NCBI GenBank assembly: GCA_009469685.1
Contig: SSTA01000255.1
Location: 1-16,898, forward strand
Length of the DNA stretch: 16,898 nt
Source of the DNA: Azonexaceae bacterium
GTDB lineage: Bacteria > Pseudomonadota > Gammaproteobacteria > Burkholderiales > Rhodocyclaceae
Direction: 5' to 3'
Under the pieces are notes generated by a model. The model was not told the DNA's origin and made no database searches. It saw nothing but the letters and a program-made list of their open reading frames with translations. Below are positions 7,668 through 13,593 of the stretch, one piece after another (within the stretch, counting starts at the first letter, position 1; each line of letters starts with the position of its first letter). The position numbers were made by a program, and so were the translations under genes.

Positions 7668-7841
7668 TCAGAACCAGGCGCCTTGCTGACAGGCTGTGAT
7701 GTCGTAGTCGATTTCGGGGCCGCGGCTGCGGATCTTGTCCGCCGTGGCGGGCATTTCGTGACGTAGGCGCTCCTTGGGGGGAAGAAGGACACGCCACGCA
7801 CTGCCGGCAATGAATTCGGGTTGGCTTAGTTTATCCGCCAT
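7668..7841 (-). CDS. Small protein, 57 aa, unknown
   Basis: The family is not recognised. The 57-aa product begins MADKLSQPEFIAGSAWRVLL and ends ITACQQGAWF, with one Cys near the C-terminus. No clear membrane helix or signal peptide is seen. The start is well supported: the minus strand has AAGGAG six bases before the ATG, one of the best ribosome sites in the window. It leads a two-gene unit with the 51-aa ORF ten bases downstream, has a candidate promoter at 7872-7900 and ends at a terminator. This layout argues for a real gene although it is very short. Confidence 0.62.
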   Translation of the reverse strand: MADKLSQPEFIAGSAWRVLLPPKERLRHEMPATADKIRSRGPEIDYDITACQQGAWF

Positions 7842-7867
7842 CTTCGTCTCCTTGTCGTGGGCAACCC

Positions 7868-7927
7868 GGCTACTGTAACGAGCCTCGCTGTTGCGGTCTG
7901 TCGGTCTTGCTGGGGGCTTCTGTAACG
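7868..7927 (+). repeat. Two 13-bp direct repeats, GGCTWCTGTAACG
   Basis: Copies at 7868-7880 and 7915-7927 differ at one base and are 47 bases apart. Both contain TGTAAC. The first overlaps the candidate -10 of the 57-aa gene and the second lies upstream. They look like regulator binding sites. Published E. coli RstA boxes contain GTTACA, which is TGTAAC on the other strand. Confidence 0.5.
7872..7900 (-). promoter_or_regulatory. Candidate promoter of the 57/51-aa operon
   Basis: The minus strand has TACAGT as a possible -10 (7872-7877) and CAGACC at the -35 position (7895-7900), 17 bases apart. Neither is a strong sigma-70 match, so an activator may be needed. The same ACAGACCGC nonamer sits at the same distance from the -10 of the other small operon (8398-8406). 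Confidence 0.35.
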
Positions 7928-7940
7928 GTGGCCGAAGAAA

Positions 7941-7959
7941 CGGTTTCCAGTTGAAACCG
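7941..7959. repeat. Perfect 7-bp inverted repeat
   Basis: CGGTTTC and GAAACCG flank five bases (CAGTT) upstream of the 57/51-aa operon. There is no T-run, so it is more likely a protein-binding dyad than a terminator. It may also be chance. Confidence 0.4.
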
Positions 7960-7975
7960 AACCGGGAGCACGGGC

Positions 7976-8003
7976 AAAAAAAACCCCGCCGGGGGAGGCG
8001 GGG
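7976..8003 (-). terminator. Intrinsic terminator of the 36/58-aa operon
   Basis: CCCCGCC (7984-7990) pairs with GGCGGGG (7997-8003) across six bases. On the minus strand the stem is followed by eight T residues (7976-7983). It lies about 45 bases after the stop of the 58-aa ORF and marks the end of that transcript. Confidence 0.88.
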
Positions 8004-8015
8004 TAACAGGGAGGG

Positions 8016-8035
8016 CTCGAAAGGGGGATTTCGAG
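8016..8035 (-). other. Hairpin between the 58-aa gene and its terminator
   Basis: CTCGAAA and TTTCGAG form a perfect 7-bp stem with a six-base loop in the 3' untranslated part of the small operon. It has no T-run of its own. It may protect the 3' end of the mRNA. Confidence 0.4.
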
Positions 8036-8049
8036 AGGAGGGTAAATCG

Positions 8050-8226
8050 TCAGCGTCGGTAACGACGCATCAGGATGCGGAAGACGAACAGCACGGCCCC
8101 GGTGGCCACTCCCGCGATCACCGCGCGGAGCAACTCGGCATTGCCGTCGGCCAGCCAGTCGATGCCGCTGACGCCCAGGAAGACGCCAATGCTTTCGCTG
8201 ATGGGCAGGCTGTCGCCGAGGGACAT
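8050..8226 (-). CDS. Small single-pass membrane protein, 58 aa, unknown
   Basis: The family is not recognised. The product begins MSLGDSLPISESIGVFLG. It has one hydrophobic helix near the end (about 33-51, LRAVIAGVATGAVLFVFRI) and a strongly basic tail RRYRR, which by the positive-inside rule puts the C-terminus in the cytoplasm. The ATG at 8226 lies one base after the stop of the 36-aa ORF, suggesting coupled translation. An in-frame ATG at 8268 would add 14 residues and overlap that ORF. The operon lies just downstream of an RstB-like kinase gene, and small membrane proteins can modulate sensor kinases; that role here is only a hypothesis. Confidence 0.62.
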   Translation of the reverse strand: MSLGDSLPISESIGVFLGVSGIDWLADGNAELLRAVIAGVATGAVLFVFRILMRRYRR

Positions 8227-8227
8227 G

Positions 8228-8338
8228 TCAGCAGAATTTCCGGAAGGAGGTGCCGGTTTGCGAGGCATTGCCGGTCTCGCTTCCGAAGAGATAGCGCCGG
8301 GCGGCGGCGAGGAATTCGTTGCGGTTCTGGTCGTTCAT
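8228..8338 (-). CDS. Small protein, 36 aa, unknown
   Basis: The family is not recognised. The product begins MNDQNRNEFLAAARRYLFGS and ends GTSFRKFC with a C-terminal Cys. Residues 7-19 could form a short amphipathic helix. AGGA lies eight bases before the ATG, and a TAGAAT -10 stands about 40 bases upstream of the start. The stop is followed after one base by the ATG of the 58-aa membrane protein. It could be a real peptide or a short leader ORF that controls the downstream gene; sequence alone does not decide. Confidence 0.5.
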   Translation of the reverse strand: MNDQNRNEFLAAARRYLFGSETGNASQTGTSFRKFC

Positions 8339-8376
8339 GTTCTTTTTCCTGAGCATCACGTTTTGCGATGAATGCC

Positions 8377-8405
8377 ATTCTAGGGATGTCCCCGCCAGCG
8401 GTCTG
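8377..8405 (-). promoter_or_regulatory. Candidate promoter of the 36/58-aa operon
   Basis: TAGAAT on the minus strand (8377-8382) is a good -10. A 17-base spacer leads to CAGACC (8400-8405), a poor match to TTGACA. Predicted transcription starts about 30 bases before the 36-aa ATG. A weak -35 with phased repeats upstream suggests an activated promoter. Confidence 0.5.
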
Positions 8406-8426
8406 TGGCGATTGAGTGGGATGGCC

Positions 8427-8463
8427 GTAACCGGCCTTGATGGCCTGTGACCGATTGTGACGG
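8427..8463 (+). repeat. Phased GTRAC half-sites upstream of the 36/58-aa operon
   Basis: GTAACCG at 8427, GTGACCG at 8447 and GTGACGG at 8457 share one orientation, with spacings of 20 and 10 bases, that is, on one face of the helix. The last two are tandem TGTGAC repeats (8446-8451, 8456-8461). The first two are each preceded by ATGGCC. Tandem half-sites at 10-bp spacing are typical of OmpR/PhoB-family regulators. Confidence 0.5.
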
Positions 8464-9879
8464 TCAGTCTTGCAACTGCGGCCAGCTCAGGGTGAGACGC
8501 GCCCCGCCGAAAGGTGAGGCGTCCGCCCGGGCCGTGCCCCCGTGCAGCTCCATCACCCGGCGGGCGATGGCCAAGCCCAGGCCGTAGCCGCCGGTCGAGC
8601 GGTCGCGGGAACGGTCTAGGCGGGTGAAGGCGGAAAACACGTGTTCGCGATCCTCGGCGGGAATCCCAATGCCATCGTCGTCCACGTGGATGAAGACCGT
8701 TCCGGCGTCGGTTTCGGCTTTAACGACCACGCGCTCCTGGGCATACTTGAAGGCGTTGCGCAGCAGATTGCGCAGGGCATAGGGCAGCGCCTTGCGGTCG
8801 ATGTCGGCGGAGAAATTCTCCGGTAGGGCGGTGACGTCAAGGCTCAGGTCGAGGCGTCGGCTCAGAACGCGCATACCCTCGACCTGGTCGGAAAGCCAGC
8901 CGGCCACGGCCACCCGGGAAAAATGGGGGACAGGCGCCTCCCGCTCCAGACGGGCGTAGGTGAGGCTGGTGTCGATCAGGTTGTCGAGCTCGTCAAGGTC
9001 GTCCTCCATCATGGCCCAAAGGCGCTCCCTCTCTTCGCCGGAATCCGTGACCGAAAGCATTTCGAGAGCGAAGCGCAGGCGCGCAATGGGGGTGCGCAGC
9101 TCGTGAGAGATTCCGGAAGACAGTTCCTTGTGGGTGGCGATGAGCTGCTGGATGCGCTCGGCCATGCCGTTCAAGGTGTAAGCCATGGGCGCGAAAAGCT
9201 GACTGCGGGCTGTCGGAGCGCGGGCCTCCAAATTACCGTCGCCGAAATCCCTGGCGGTCTGGCGGAGTGCCTCGAGGTCGCGCCACACGGGCCGAATCCA
9301 GAACCAAAGCGCAATCGCGAAGATGACGCCGATCAGGCTCCAGGTCAGGAGCCGCAGGCGCAAATCCAGGGGAATGCGCTCCTGGATCTCCTGATTGCGA
9401 CTGGCGGCCAGGGGGCCAACCACCAGGACCTTGCTGGTATTGCCGAGGCGGTGATACATCACCTCGCCGTCGTGGTCGATGGCGATGTCCCCGGCATCGA
9501 GCTTGAGCACTTGTGCCGAGGTGAGGACGCGGTCGAGGGAGATGCGCTCGACGATGTCGAGGCGGTAGGAGAAGCTGTCGTCCAGGGTCTTGAGCTGCTT
9601 CTCCCACGATCCCCGGGGGTGGCGGAAGAGTTCGTTCTCGATCAGCGTGATGGTGCCGCGCATGAAGCGGCGGGCATAGTCGTCGGTGATGCCGCGCTGG
9701 GCCGTGGAGATGACGAAATCGGCTGTGAACGCGATGGCCACGAAGGAGCCCATCGCCAGCAGGTAAAAATTGAAGAAGAGCTTGGAGAGGCTGTAGCGGC
9801 CGCCGCGCCAGCGCGGCATCGGGACTCGAAGGAGTGAGCGCTGAGCCCTCTGGCCGGAACTTGGTTCAGTTCCAGTCAT
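8464..9879 (-). CDS. rstB: Sensor histidine kinase, RstB-like
   Basis: The 471-aa inner-membrane kinase is predicted to phosphorylate the adjacent regulator. It has TM1 around 32-58, a periplasmic domain of about 120 residues, TM2 at 178-196 and a HAMP region (198-250). The H-box is SSGISHELRTPIARLR with His259. The N-box is LRNLLRNAFKYA with Asn375, G1 is VDDDGIGIP (399-407), and G2 is GGYGLGLA (430-437). The blocks WIRPVWRDLEALRQTARDFG and RLDRSRDRSTGGYGLGLAIA resemble E. coli RstB. The signal is unknown. Its ATG lies inside the end of the regulator gene (14-bp overlap), so the two are coupled. A later start at Met21 is possible. Confidence 0.9.
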   Translation of the reverse strand: MTGTEPSSGQRAQRSLLRVPMPRWRGGRYSLSKLFFNFYLLAMGSFVAIAFTADFVISTAQRGITDDYARRFMRGTITLIENELFRHPRGSWEKQLKTLDDSFSYRLDIVERISLDRVLTSAQVLKLDAGDIAIDHDGEVMYHRLGNTSKVLVVGPLAASRNQEIQERIPLDLRLRLLTWSLIGVIFAIALWFWIRPVWRDLEALRQTARDFGDGNLEARAPTARSQLFAPMAYTLNGMAERIQQLIATHKELSSGISHELRTPIARLRFALEMLSVTDSGEERERLWAMMEDDLDELDNLIDTSLTYARLEREAPVPHFSRVAVAGWLSDQVEGMRVLSRRLDLSLDVTALPENFSADIDRKALPYALRNLLRNAFKYAQERVVVKAETDAGTVFIHVDDDGIGIPAEDREHVFSAFTRLDRSRDRSTGGYGLGLAIARRVMELHGGTARADASPFGGARLTLSWPQLQD

Positions 9880-10570
9880 GTTTACTGAACAGATAGCCCT
9901 TGCCGCGTACCGTCTTGATCCGTGTGGGGTTTTCCGGGTCGTCGTTCAATTTCTTGCGAAGCCGGGAGATGCGGGCATCGATCGAACGATCCAGGCCATC
10001 GAAGCCAATGCCCCGCAACTCTTGAAGCAGGTCGTCGCGGGAGAGAACATTGCCGGCGTGGCAGGCAAGCAACCAGAGGAGGTCGAATTCGGCGGTGGTC
10101 AGATCGATGTTCTGGTCGCCGAGACTTGCGGTCCGGGTCGCCTGGCTGATGCGGAATTGTCCGAACACTTTCTCCTCGCCGGCGGAGGCCGAAGGTTCGG
10201 TTGCCGACGGGACGCGGCGCAGCAGGGCCTTGATTCGGGCGAGCAAAACCCGCGGCTGGACGGGTTTGGCGATGTAGTCGTCGGCGCCCATCTCGAGGCC
10301 GAGAATCTGGTCGAAATCCTCGTCCCGGGCAGTGAGCATGAGGATGACGCCGCGGTAGGCATGGCGCACGGCGCGACAGACTTCGAAGCCGTCCTTGCCA
10401 GGGAGCATCACGTCGAGGATGACCAGGTCGGGTTGTTCGGCAAGGATGCGGGCCTCGGCTGTATCGCCGCGCCCCTCGATGGCGACCTCGAAGTCGTTGC
10501 GGGTCAGGTATTCGGACGTCAGTCCGGCCAGGCGTTCGTCGTCTTCGACGAGGAGAATGCGGGCGATCAT
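9866..10570 (-). CDS. rstA: OmpR-family response regulator, RstA-like
   Basis: The 234-aa cytosolic DNA-binding regulator has a receiver domain with the acidic pocket Glu9-Asp10-Asp11, phosphoacceptor Asp53 in VILDVMLPGKDGFEV, Thr80 and Lys102. A winged-helix domain follows from about 135, with LTTAEFDLLWLLACHAGNVLSRDDLL and the C-terminal RIKTVRGKGYLFS. The MLPGKDG and LALEMGA-like blocks are close to E. coli RstA, which is why I use the symbol; other OmpR-family names remain possible. It is the first gene of the two-component operon and is divergent from desA. A -10-like TAAACT lies six bases before the ATG, and no clear ribosome site is present. Confidence 0.9.
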   Translation of the reverse strand: MIARILLVEDDERLAGLTSEYLTRNDFEVAIEGRGDTAEARILAEQPDLVILDVMLPGKDGFEVCRAVRHAYRGVILMLTARDEDFDQILGLEMGADDYIAKPVQPRVLLARIKALLRRVPSATEPSASAGEEKVFGQFRISQATRTASLGDQNIDLTTAEFDLLWLLACHAGNVLSRDDLLQELRGIGFDGLDRSIDARISRLRKKLNDDPENPTRIKTVRGKGYLFSKHDWN

Positions 10571-10576
10571 CCGGTT

Positions 10577-10582
10577 AGTTTA
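10577..10582 (-). promoter_or_regulatory. Candidate -10 of the rstA-like gene
   Basis: TAAACT lies six bases before the ATG, the same spacing as the TATAAT at mutL. It would place the transcription start at the start codon. The -35 region is weak (TTGCAC, 16-base spacer). Confidence 0.3.
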
Positions 10583-10646
10583 ACTGCCTCGGCGCTGGGT
10601 GCAAAACCCTGGTGGACAAAGGGTATCGGGAGTAGAGGCCGTGGCG

Positions 10647-10652
10647 TAGAAT
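10647..10652 (+). promoter_or_regulatory. Candidate -10 of desA
   Basis: TAGAAT overlaps the first in-frame ATG of the desaturase frame (10651). If it is the -10, that ATG would be upstream of the transcription start and cannot begin the protein. This supports the GTG at 10681. Confidence 0.4.
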
Positions 10653-10680
10653 GAATCGTCCAGACTTTCCCGGAGGCTTC

Positions 10681-11853
10681 GTGTCATTCTTGTTTCCCGG
10701 CGTGTTCGATTTGCCCTGGTGGGGCTATGTATTAACGACTCTTGCGCTGACCCACGTAACCATTGCCGCGGTCACCATTTTTCTGCATCGCTGCCAGGCT
10801 CACCGCGCCTTGGAACTTGCACCGCTGCCCTCCCATTTCTTCCGCTTCTGGCTTTGGTTAACCACCGGAATGATCACCCGGGAGTGGGCGGCGATCCACC
10901 GCAAGCACCACGCCAGGTGCGAAACCGCCGACGACCCTCACAGCCCTCAAGTCCTGGGTCTCAATCGCGTGCTGTGGGGCGGGGTCTTTCTCTATGTGCG
11001 CGAGTCCCACAATGCGGAGACCCTGGCCCGATTCGGTCAGGGCACGCCGGAGGACTGGATCGAACGCAATCTCTATACGCCGCTTCACAAGTATGGCGTC
11101 GTCCTCATGGCCCTGATCGACCTCGCCCTCTTCGGTCCCCTGCCGGGGGCGCTGATCTGGGGCGTGCAGATGATCTGGATTCCCTTCTGGGCTGCGGGGG
11201 TGATCAATGGGATCGGTCACTACTGGGGTTACCGCAATTTCGGGTGTGCCGATGCCTCCAGCAACATCGTCCCCTGGGGCATTCTCATCGGTGGCGAGGA
11301 ACTGCACAACAACCATCATGCCTTTGCCACCTCGGCCAAGCTATCCAACCGCTGGTACGAATTCGACATCGGCTGGCTCTATATCCGCATCCTGGCGATC
11401 CTCGGTATGGCACGGGTCAAGAAGGTCGCGCCGACACCCCGTCTGGTCGCGCCGCGACCGGTAGTCGATCTTGCCACCCTGCAGGCGGTCATCGCGCATC
11501 GTTACGATGTCCTTTCCCGCTATGCAAAATACCTGCGTGAACTCTACCGTCAGGAGATGGATGGCCTTGCGGACCGCACCCAGTTCAGGGGACTCCGCCG
11601 CTGGCTGGAGGTCGATGCCCGCGAGGTTCCCGCCGATCTGCGGGCGCGGCTTGATGCTTTGTTGGCGCGGAGCCAACCCCTGGCTACCGTTTATTCCATG
11701 CGGGAAGAGCTGGCTGAAATCTGGAGCCGCACCAATGCCAGTGCGGAGCAACTCGTGAAAGCGCTCCAGGACTGGTGTGGTAAGGCCGACGCTTCGGGGA
11801 TCGCCCAGTTGCGGGAAATGTCCCTGAGATTGCGCAGCTATGCGCCGGCTTGA
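10681..11853 (+). CDS. desA: DesA-type membrane fatty-acid desaturase
   Basis: This inner-membrane di-iron enzyme puts a double bond into acyl chains and so tunes membrane fluidity. The three His boxes are HRCQAH (36-41), HRKHH (73-77) and HNNHH (209-213). The blocks THVTI, FRFWLWLTT, REWAAIHRKHH, CETADDPHSP and INGIGHYWGYRNF match Pseudomonas DesA (PA0286), which acts on phospholipid-bound acyl chains. The last 120 residues are the extra helical region seen in that family, ending SGIAQLREMSLRLRSYAP. I chose GTG 10681: GGAGG lies four bases upstream and the 390-aa length fits. ATG 10651 would add ten residues. It overlaps dsbB by 14 bases and is divergent from the RstAB-like pair. Confidence 0.9.
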   Translation: MSFLFPGVFDLPWWGYVLTTLALTHVTIAAVTIFLHRCQAHRALELAPLPSHFFRFWLWLTTGMITREWAAIHRKHHARCETADDPHSPQVLGLNRVLWGGVFLYVRESHNAETLARFGQGTPEDWIERNLYTPLHKYGVVLMALIDLALFGPLPGALIWGVQMIWIPFWAAGVINGIGHYWGYRNFGCADASSNIVPWGILIGGEELHNNHHAFATSAKLSNRWYEFDIGWLYIRILAILGMARVKKVAPTPRLVAPRPVVDLATLQAVIAHRYDVLSRYAKYLRELYRQEMDGLADRTQFRGLRRWLEVDAREVPADLRARLDALLARSQPLATVYSMREELAEIWSRTNASAEQLVKALQDWCGKADASGIAQLREMSLRLRSYAPA

Positions 11854-12352
11854 GTGCCGGTTTCTGGCCGCAGTACCGGTTCGGGCCTGGTTTGCAACTC
11901 TGGCGCTGGGGACCTGGGGCTTGGTCGCGGTGGGCTTGGAACTGCAGGCCCTTCTGCGTCTGGCGCCCTGTCCGTTGTGCATTTTCCAGCGGATACTCTA
12001 CCTGGCGATAGGATTTCTCGGGCTGGTGGGCTTTCTCCTCCCGACGGTCCGCCTCGTCTGGTGCGCCCTGGTTGCCCTGCTTGGACTGGGGGGGGCGGCA
12101 GTGGCGGGCTACCAGAGCTGGATGCAGGCATTTCCCCAACTTGCCACGGAGTGCGGCTACGCCGAACCCAACGCAATCGAGCGCCTGGTCGATTATCTGG
12201 GTATGCAATGGCCTGGACTCTTTCTCGCTACCGGATTCTGTACCAGCCGCGATTGGGAATTCCTCGGGTTGTCCATGGCCAACTGGTCGTTCTTCGTGTT
12301 TCTTGGCTGTGCGGGGCTTGCGCTCGCGCTGGCCGTCCGCCGCGGGCAATAA
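11840..12352 (+). CDS. dsbB: Disulfide bond formation protein DsbB
   Basis: DsbB reoxidises periplasmic DsbA and passes the electrons to quinone. The 170-aa protein has four membrane helices (about 15-38, 50-70, 73-92 and 146-165). The first periplasmic loop carries Cys44-Pro-Leu-Cys47, followed by the conserved FQR. The second loop carries Cys105 and Cys134, the pair that contacts DsbA. Length is close to E. coli DsbB (176 aa). The start lies 14 bases inside the desaturase gene with no strong ribosome site, so translation is probably coupled. It is the last gene of its unit, and a strong terminator begins at its stop codon. Confidence 0.95.
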   Translation: MRRLECRFLAAVPVRAWFATLALGTWGLVAVGLELQALLRLAPCPLCIFQRILYLAIGFLGLVGFLLPTVRLVWCALVALLGLGGAAVAGYQSWMQAFPQLATECGYAEPNAIERLVDYLGMQWPGLFLATGFCTSRDWEFLGLSMANWSFFVFLGCAGLALALAVRRGQ

Positions 12353-12377
12353 AAAACCCGCCGGAAGGCGGGTTTTT
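12352..12377. terminator. Bidirectional intrinsic terminator between dsbB and rpmG
   Basis: CCCGCC (12357-12362) and GGCGGG (12367-12372) form the stem with a GGAA loop, flanked by five A on the left and five T on the right. Both strands have a stem followed by a T-run, so it serves dsbB (plus) and rpmG (minus). Confidence 0.92.
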
Positions 12378-12392
12378 CTACAAGGGAGGGAC

Positions 12393-12560
12393 TTACTTGA
12401 GTTTCACTTCCTTGAAAGCCACATGCTTACGAGCCTTCGGATCATACTTCACGAACTCCAGCTTCTCAGGCGTCGTGCGCTTGTTCTTGGAGGTGGTGTA
12501 GAAGTAGCCGGTGCCGGCAGTGGATTCCAGCTTGATCTTTTCGCGACCGCCTTTAGCCAT
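12393..12560 (-). CDS. rpmG: 50S ribosomal protein L33
   Basis: This is a small protein of the large ribosomal subunit. The 55-aa product [20 protein letters not shown]...KLK matches L33 in length and sequence, with YYTT-like [10 protein letters not shown] and the [17 protein letters not shown] block. It lacks the paired cysteines of the zinc-binding L33 form, so it is the zinc-independent type. It lies 19 bases after rpmB, the usual rpmB-rpmG order, and ends at the bidirectional terminator. Confidence 0.96.
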   Translation of the reverse strand: MAKGGREKIKLESTAGTGYFYTTSKNKRTTPEKLEFVKYDPKARKHVAFKEVKLK

Positions 12561-12579
12561 TTCGCTCTTCCTTTATCAA

Positions 12580-12813
12580 TCAGACTTCGCCACGGGCTCG
12601 CAGATCGGCCAGGACGGCGTCGATGCCGTTCTTGTCGATGATGCGCAGGCCGGCGTTGGAAACGCGCAGGCGGATGAAGCGGTTTTCACTTTCAACCCAG
12701 AAACGGCGGTATTGCAGGTTGGGCAGGAAGCGGCGCTTCGTTTTGTTGTTGGCGTGGGAAACGTTGTTCCCGACCATCGGGCTCTTGCCCGTCACTTGGC
12801 AGACTCGCGCCAT
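12580..12813 (-). CDS. rpmB: 50S ribosomal protein L28
   Basis: The 77-aa protein is L28 of the large subunit: [34 protein letters not shown] and the [16 protein letters not shown] block are diagnostic, and E. coli L28 has 78 residues. GGAG lies eight bases before the ATG. It has its own promoter at 12858-12887, between radC and itself, and is followed by rpmG in the same transcript. Confidence 0.97.
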   Translation of the reverse strand: MARVCQVTGKSPMVGNNVSHANNKTKRRFLPNLQYRRFWVESENRFIRLRVSNAGLRIIDKNGIDAVLADLRARGEV

Positions 12814-12835
12814 GATGGGTGCTCCAGTTCCGGTA

Positions 12836-12869
12836 ATTCGTTAGAGGAAAGCCCGCAATTCTAACGAAT
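12836..12869. repeat. Perfect 10-bp inverted repeat at the rpmB promoter
   Basis: ATTCGTTAGA (12836-12845) and TCTAACGAAT (12860-12869) flank 14 bases. The right arm overlaps the predicted -10 of rpmB, and the centre falls near the predicted transcription start. Most of the right arm is therefore not transcribed from that promoter, which points to a DNA operator rather than an RNA hairpin. Confidence 0.55.
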
Positions 12870-12887
12870 AAGCTTGTGTCCGATCAA
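12858..12887 (-). promoter_or_regulatory. rpmB-rpmG promoter
   Basis: On the minus strand TTGATC (12882-12887) and TAGAAT (12858-12863) are separated by 18 bases. This is the best sigma-70-type match in the window. Transcription would start near 12851, giving a leader of about 38 bases. Confidence 0.65.
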
Positions 12888-12901
12888 GCGTTTTTTCGGA
12901 C

Positions 12902-13582
12902 TCAGAGCAGGCCACGCTCCGAGAAGGAGAGGGCCTGAGCGGTGCCGGCGACGATGAAATGGTCGAGAACCTTGACGTCCACCAGAGTCAAGGCATCCTT
13001 CAGGCTACGGGTGAGGGACTCGTCGGCCCGCGAGGGTTCCGCCACCCCGGAAGGATGGTTATGGGCGAGGATGACTGCGGCGGCATTGCGGGCGAGGGCC
13101 GCCTTGACCACTTCCCGGGGGTAGACGCTGGTGCCGGTGAGGCTGCCGCGGAAAAGCTCCTCGGCGAGGATGAGGCGATTCTGGGCGTCGAGCCAAAGAG
13201 CGACGAAAACTTCGTGGGGGCGGCCGGCGAGGTGCAGGCGCAGCCAGTCGCGCACTGAGGCAGGGGACGTGAACGCGTCCCGGCCGGCGAGATCCTGGGC
13301 CAGCGCCCGGCGAGCCAGTTCGAAGCTGGCCTTCAACTGGGCTGCCTTGGCGACGCCGATTCCGGGAACCTGGGCAAGATCGGCCAGTGGCGCCTCGACC
13401 AGGGCCTCCAGGCGCCCGCGGTAGCGCTGCAGGAGATCCCGGGCCAGGTCGACGGCGCTCTTTCCGCGGACGCCCACCCGCAGATAGATGGCGAGCAATT
13501 CGGCGTCGGAGAGGGCCCCGGGGCCGAGTTTGAGGAGCCTCTCCCGGGGGCGCTCGCCCTCCGGCCAGTCGGTGATGGCCAT
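12902..13582 (-). CDS. radC: RadC family JAB/JAMM-domain protein
   Basis: The 226-aa product matches RadC (UPF0758), about the length of the E. coli protein. A helix-hairpin-helix ([17 protein letters not shown], 69-85) is followed by a JAB/JAMM metalloprotease-like domain. That domain has the metal site [14 protein letters not shown], with His174, His176 and Asp187. Despite the name, a repair role was withdrawn for E. coli RadC, and the biochemical function is unsettled. I chose ATG 13582 ([17 protein letters not shown]), the conserved N-terminus. The open frame continues 31 codons upstream across the coaBC start and is rejected. It is divergent from coaBC; rpmB follows on the same strand with its own promoter. 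Confidence 0.94.
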   Translation of the reverse strand: MAITDWPEGERPRERLLKLGPGALSDAELLAIYLRVGVRGKSAVDLARDLLQRYRGRLEALVEAPLADLAQVPGIGVAKAAQLKASFELARRALAQDLAGRDAFTSPASVRDWLRLHLAGRPHEVFVALWLDAQNRLILAEELFRGSLTGTSVYPREVVKAALARNAAAVILAHNHPSGVAEPSRADESLTRSLKDALTLVDVKVLDHFIVAGTAQALSFSERGLL

Positions 13583-13593
13583 GGGATTTCCAG

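Noticed and set aside
7658..7810. Longer 102-codon version of the 51-aa ORF
   Set aside because: It overlaps the 57-aa gene in another frame and has no ribosome site, while the internal ATG has a good one.
7455..8463. Toxin-antitoxin or phage-remnant reading of the small-ORF region
   Set aside because: No toxin or antitoxin motif, integrase or attachment repeats are present, and I noticed no obvious composition shift.
8923..10654. Plus-strand open frames opposite the kinase and regulator genes
   Set aside because: Antisense to conserved kinase and receiver motifs, with no recognisable domains.
12878..12901. GTCCGA/TCGGAC inverted repeat with a T-run after radC
   Set aside because: The T-run is inside the 12-base loop rather than after the stem, so it is not a convincing terminator and overlaps the rpmB -35.
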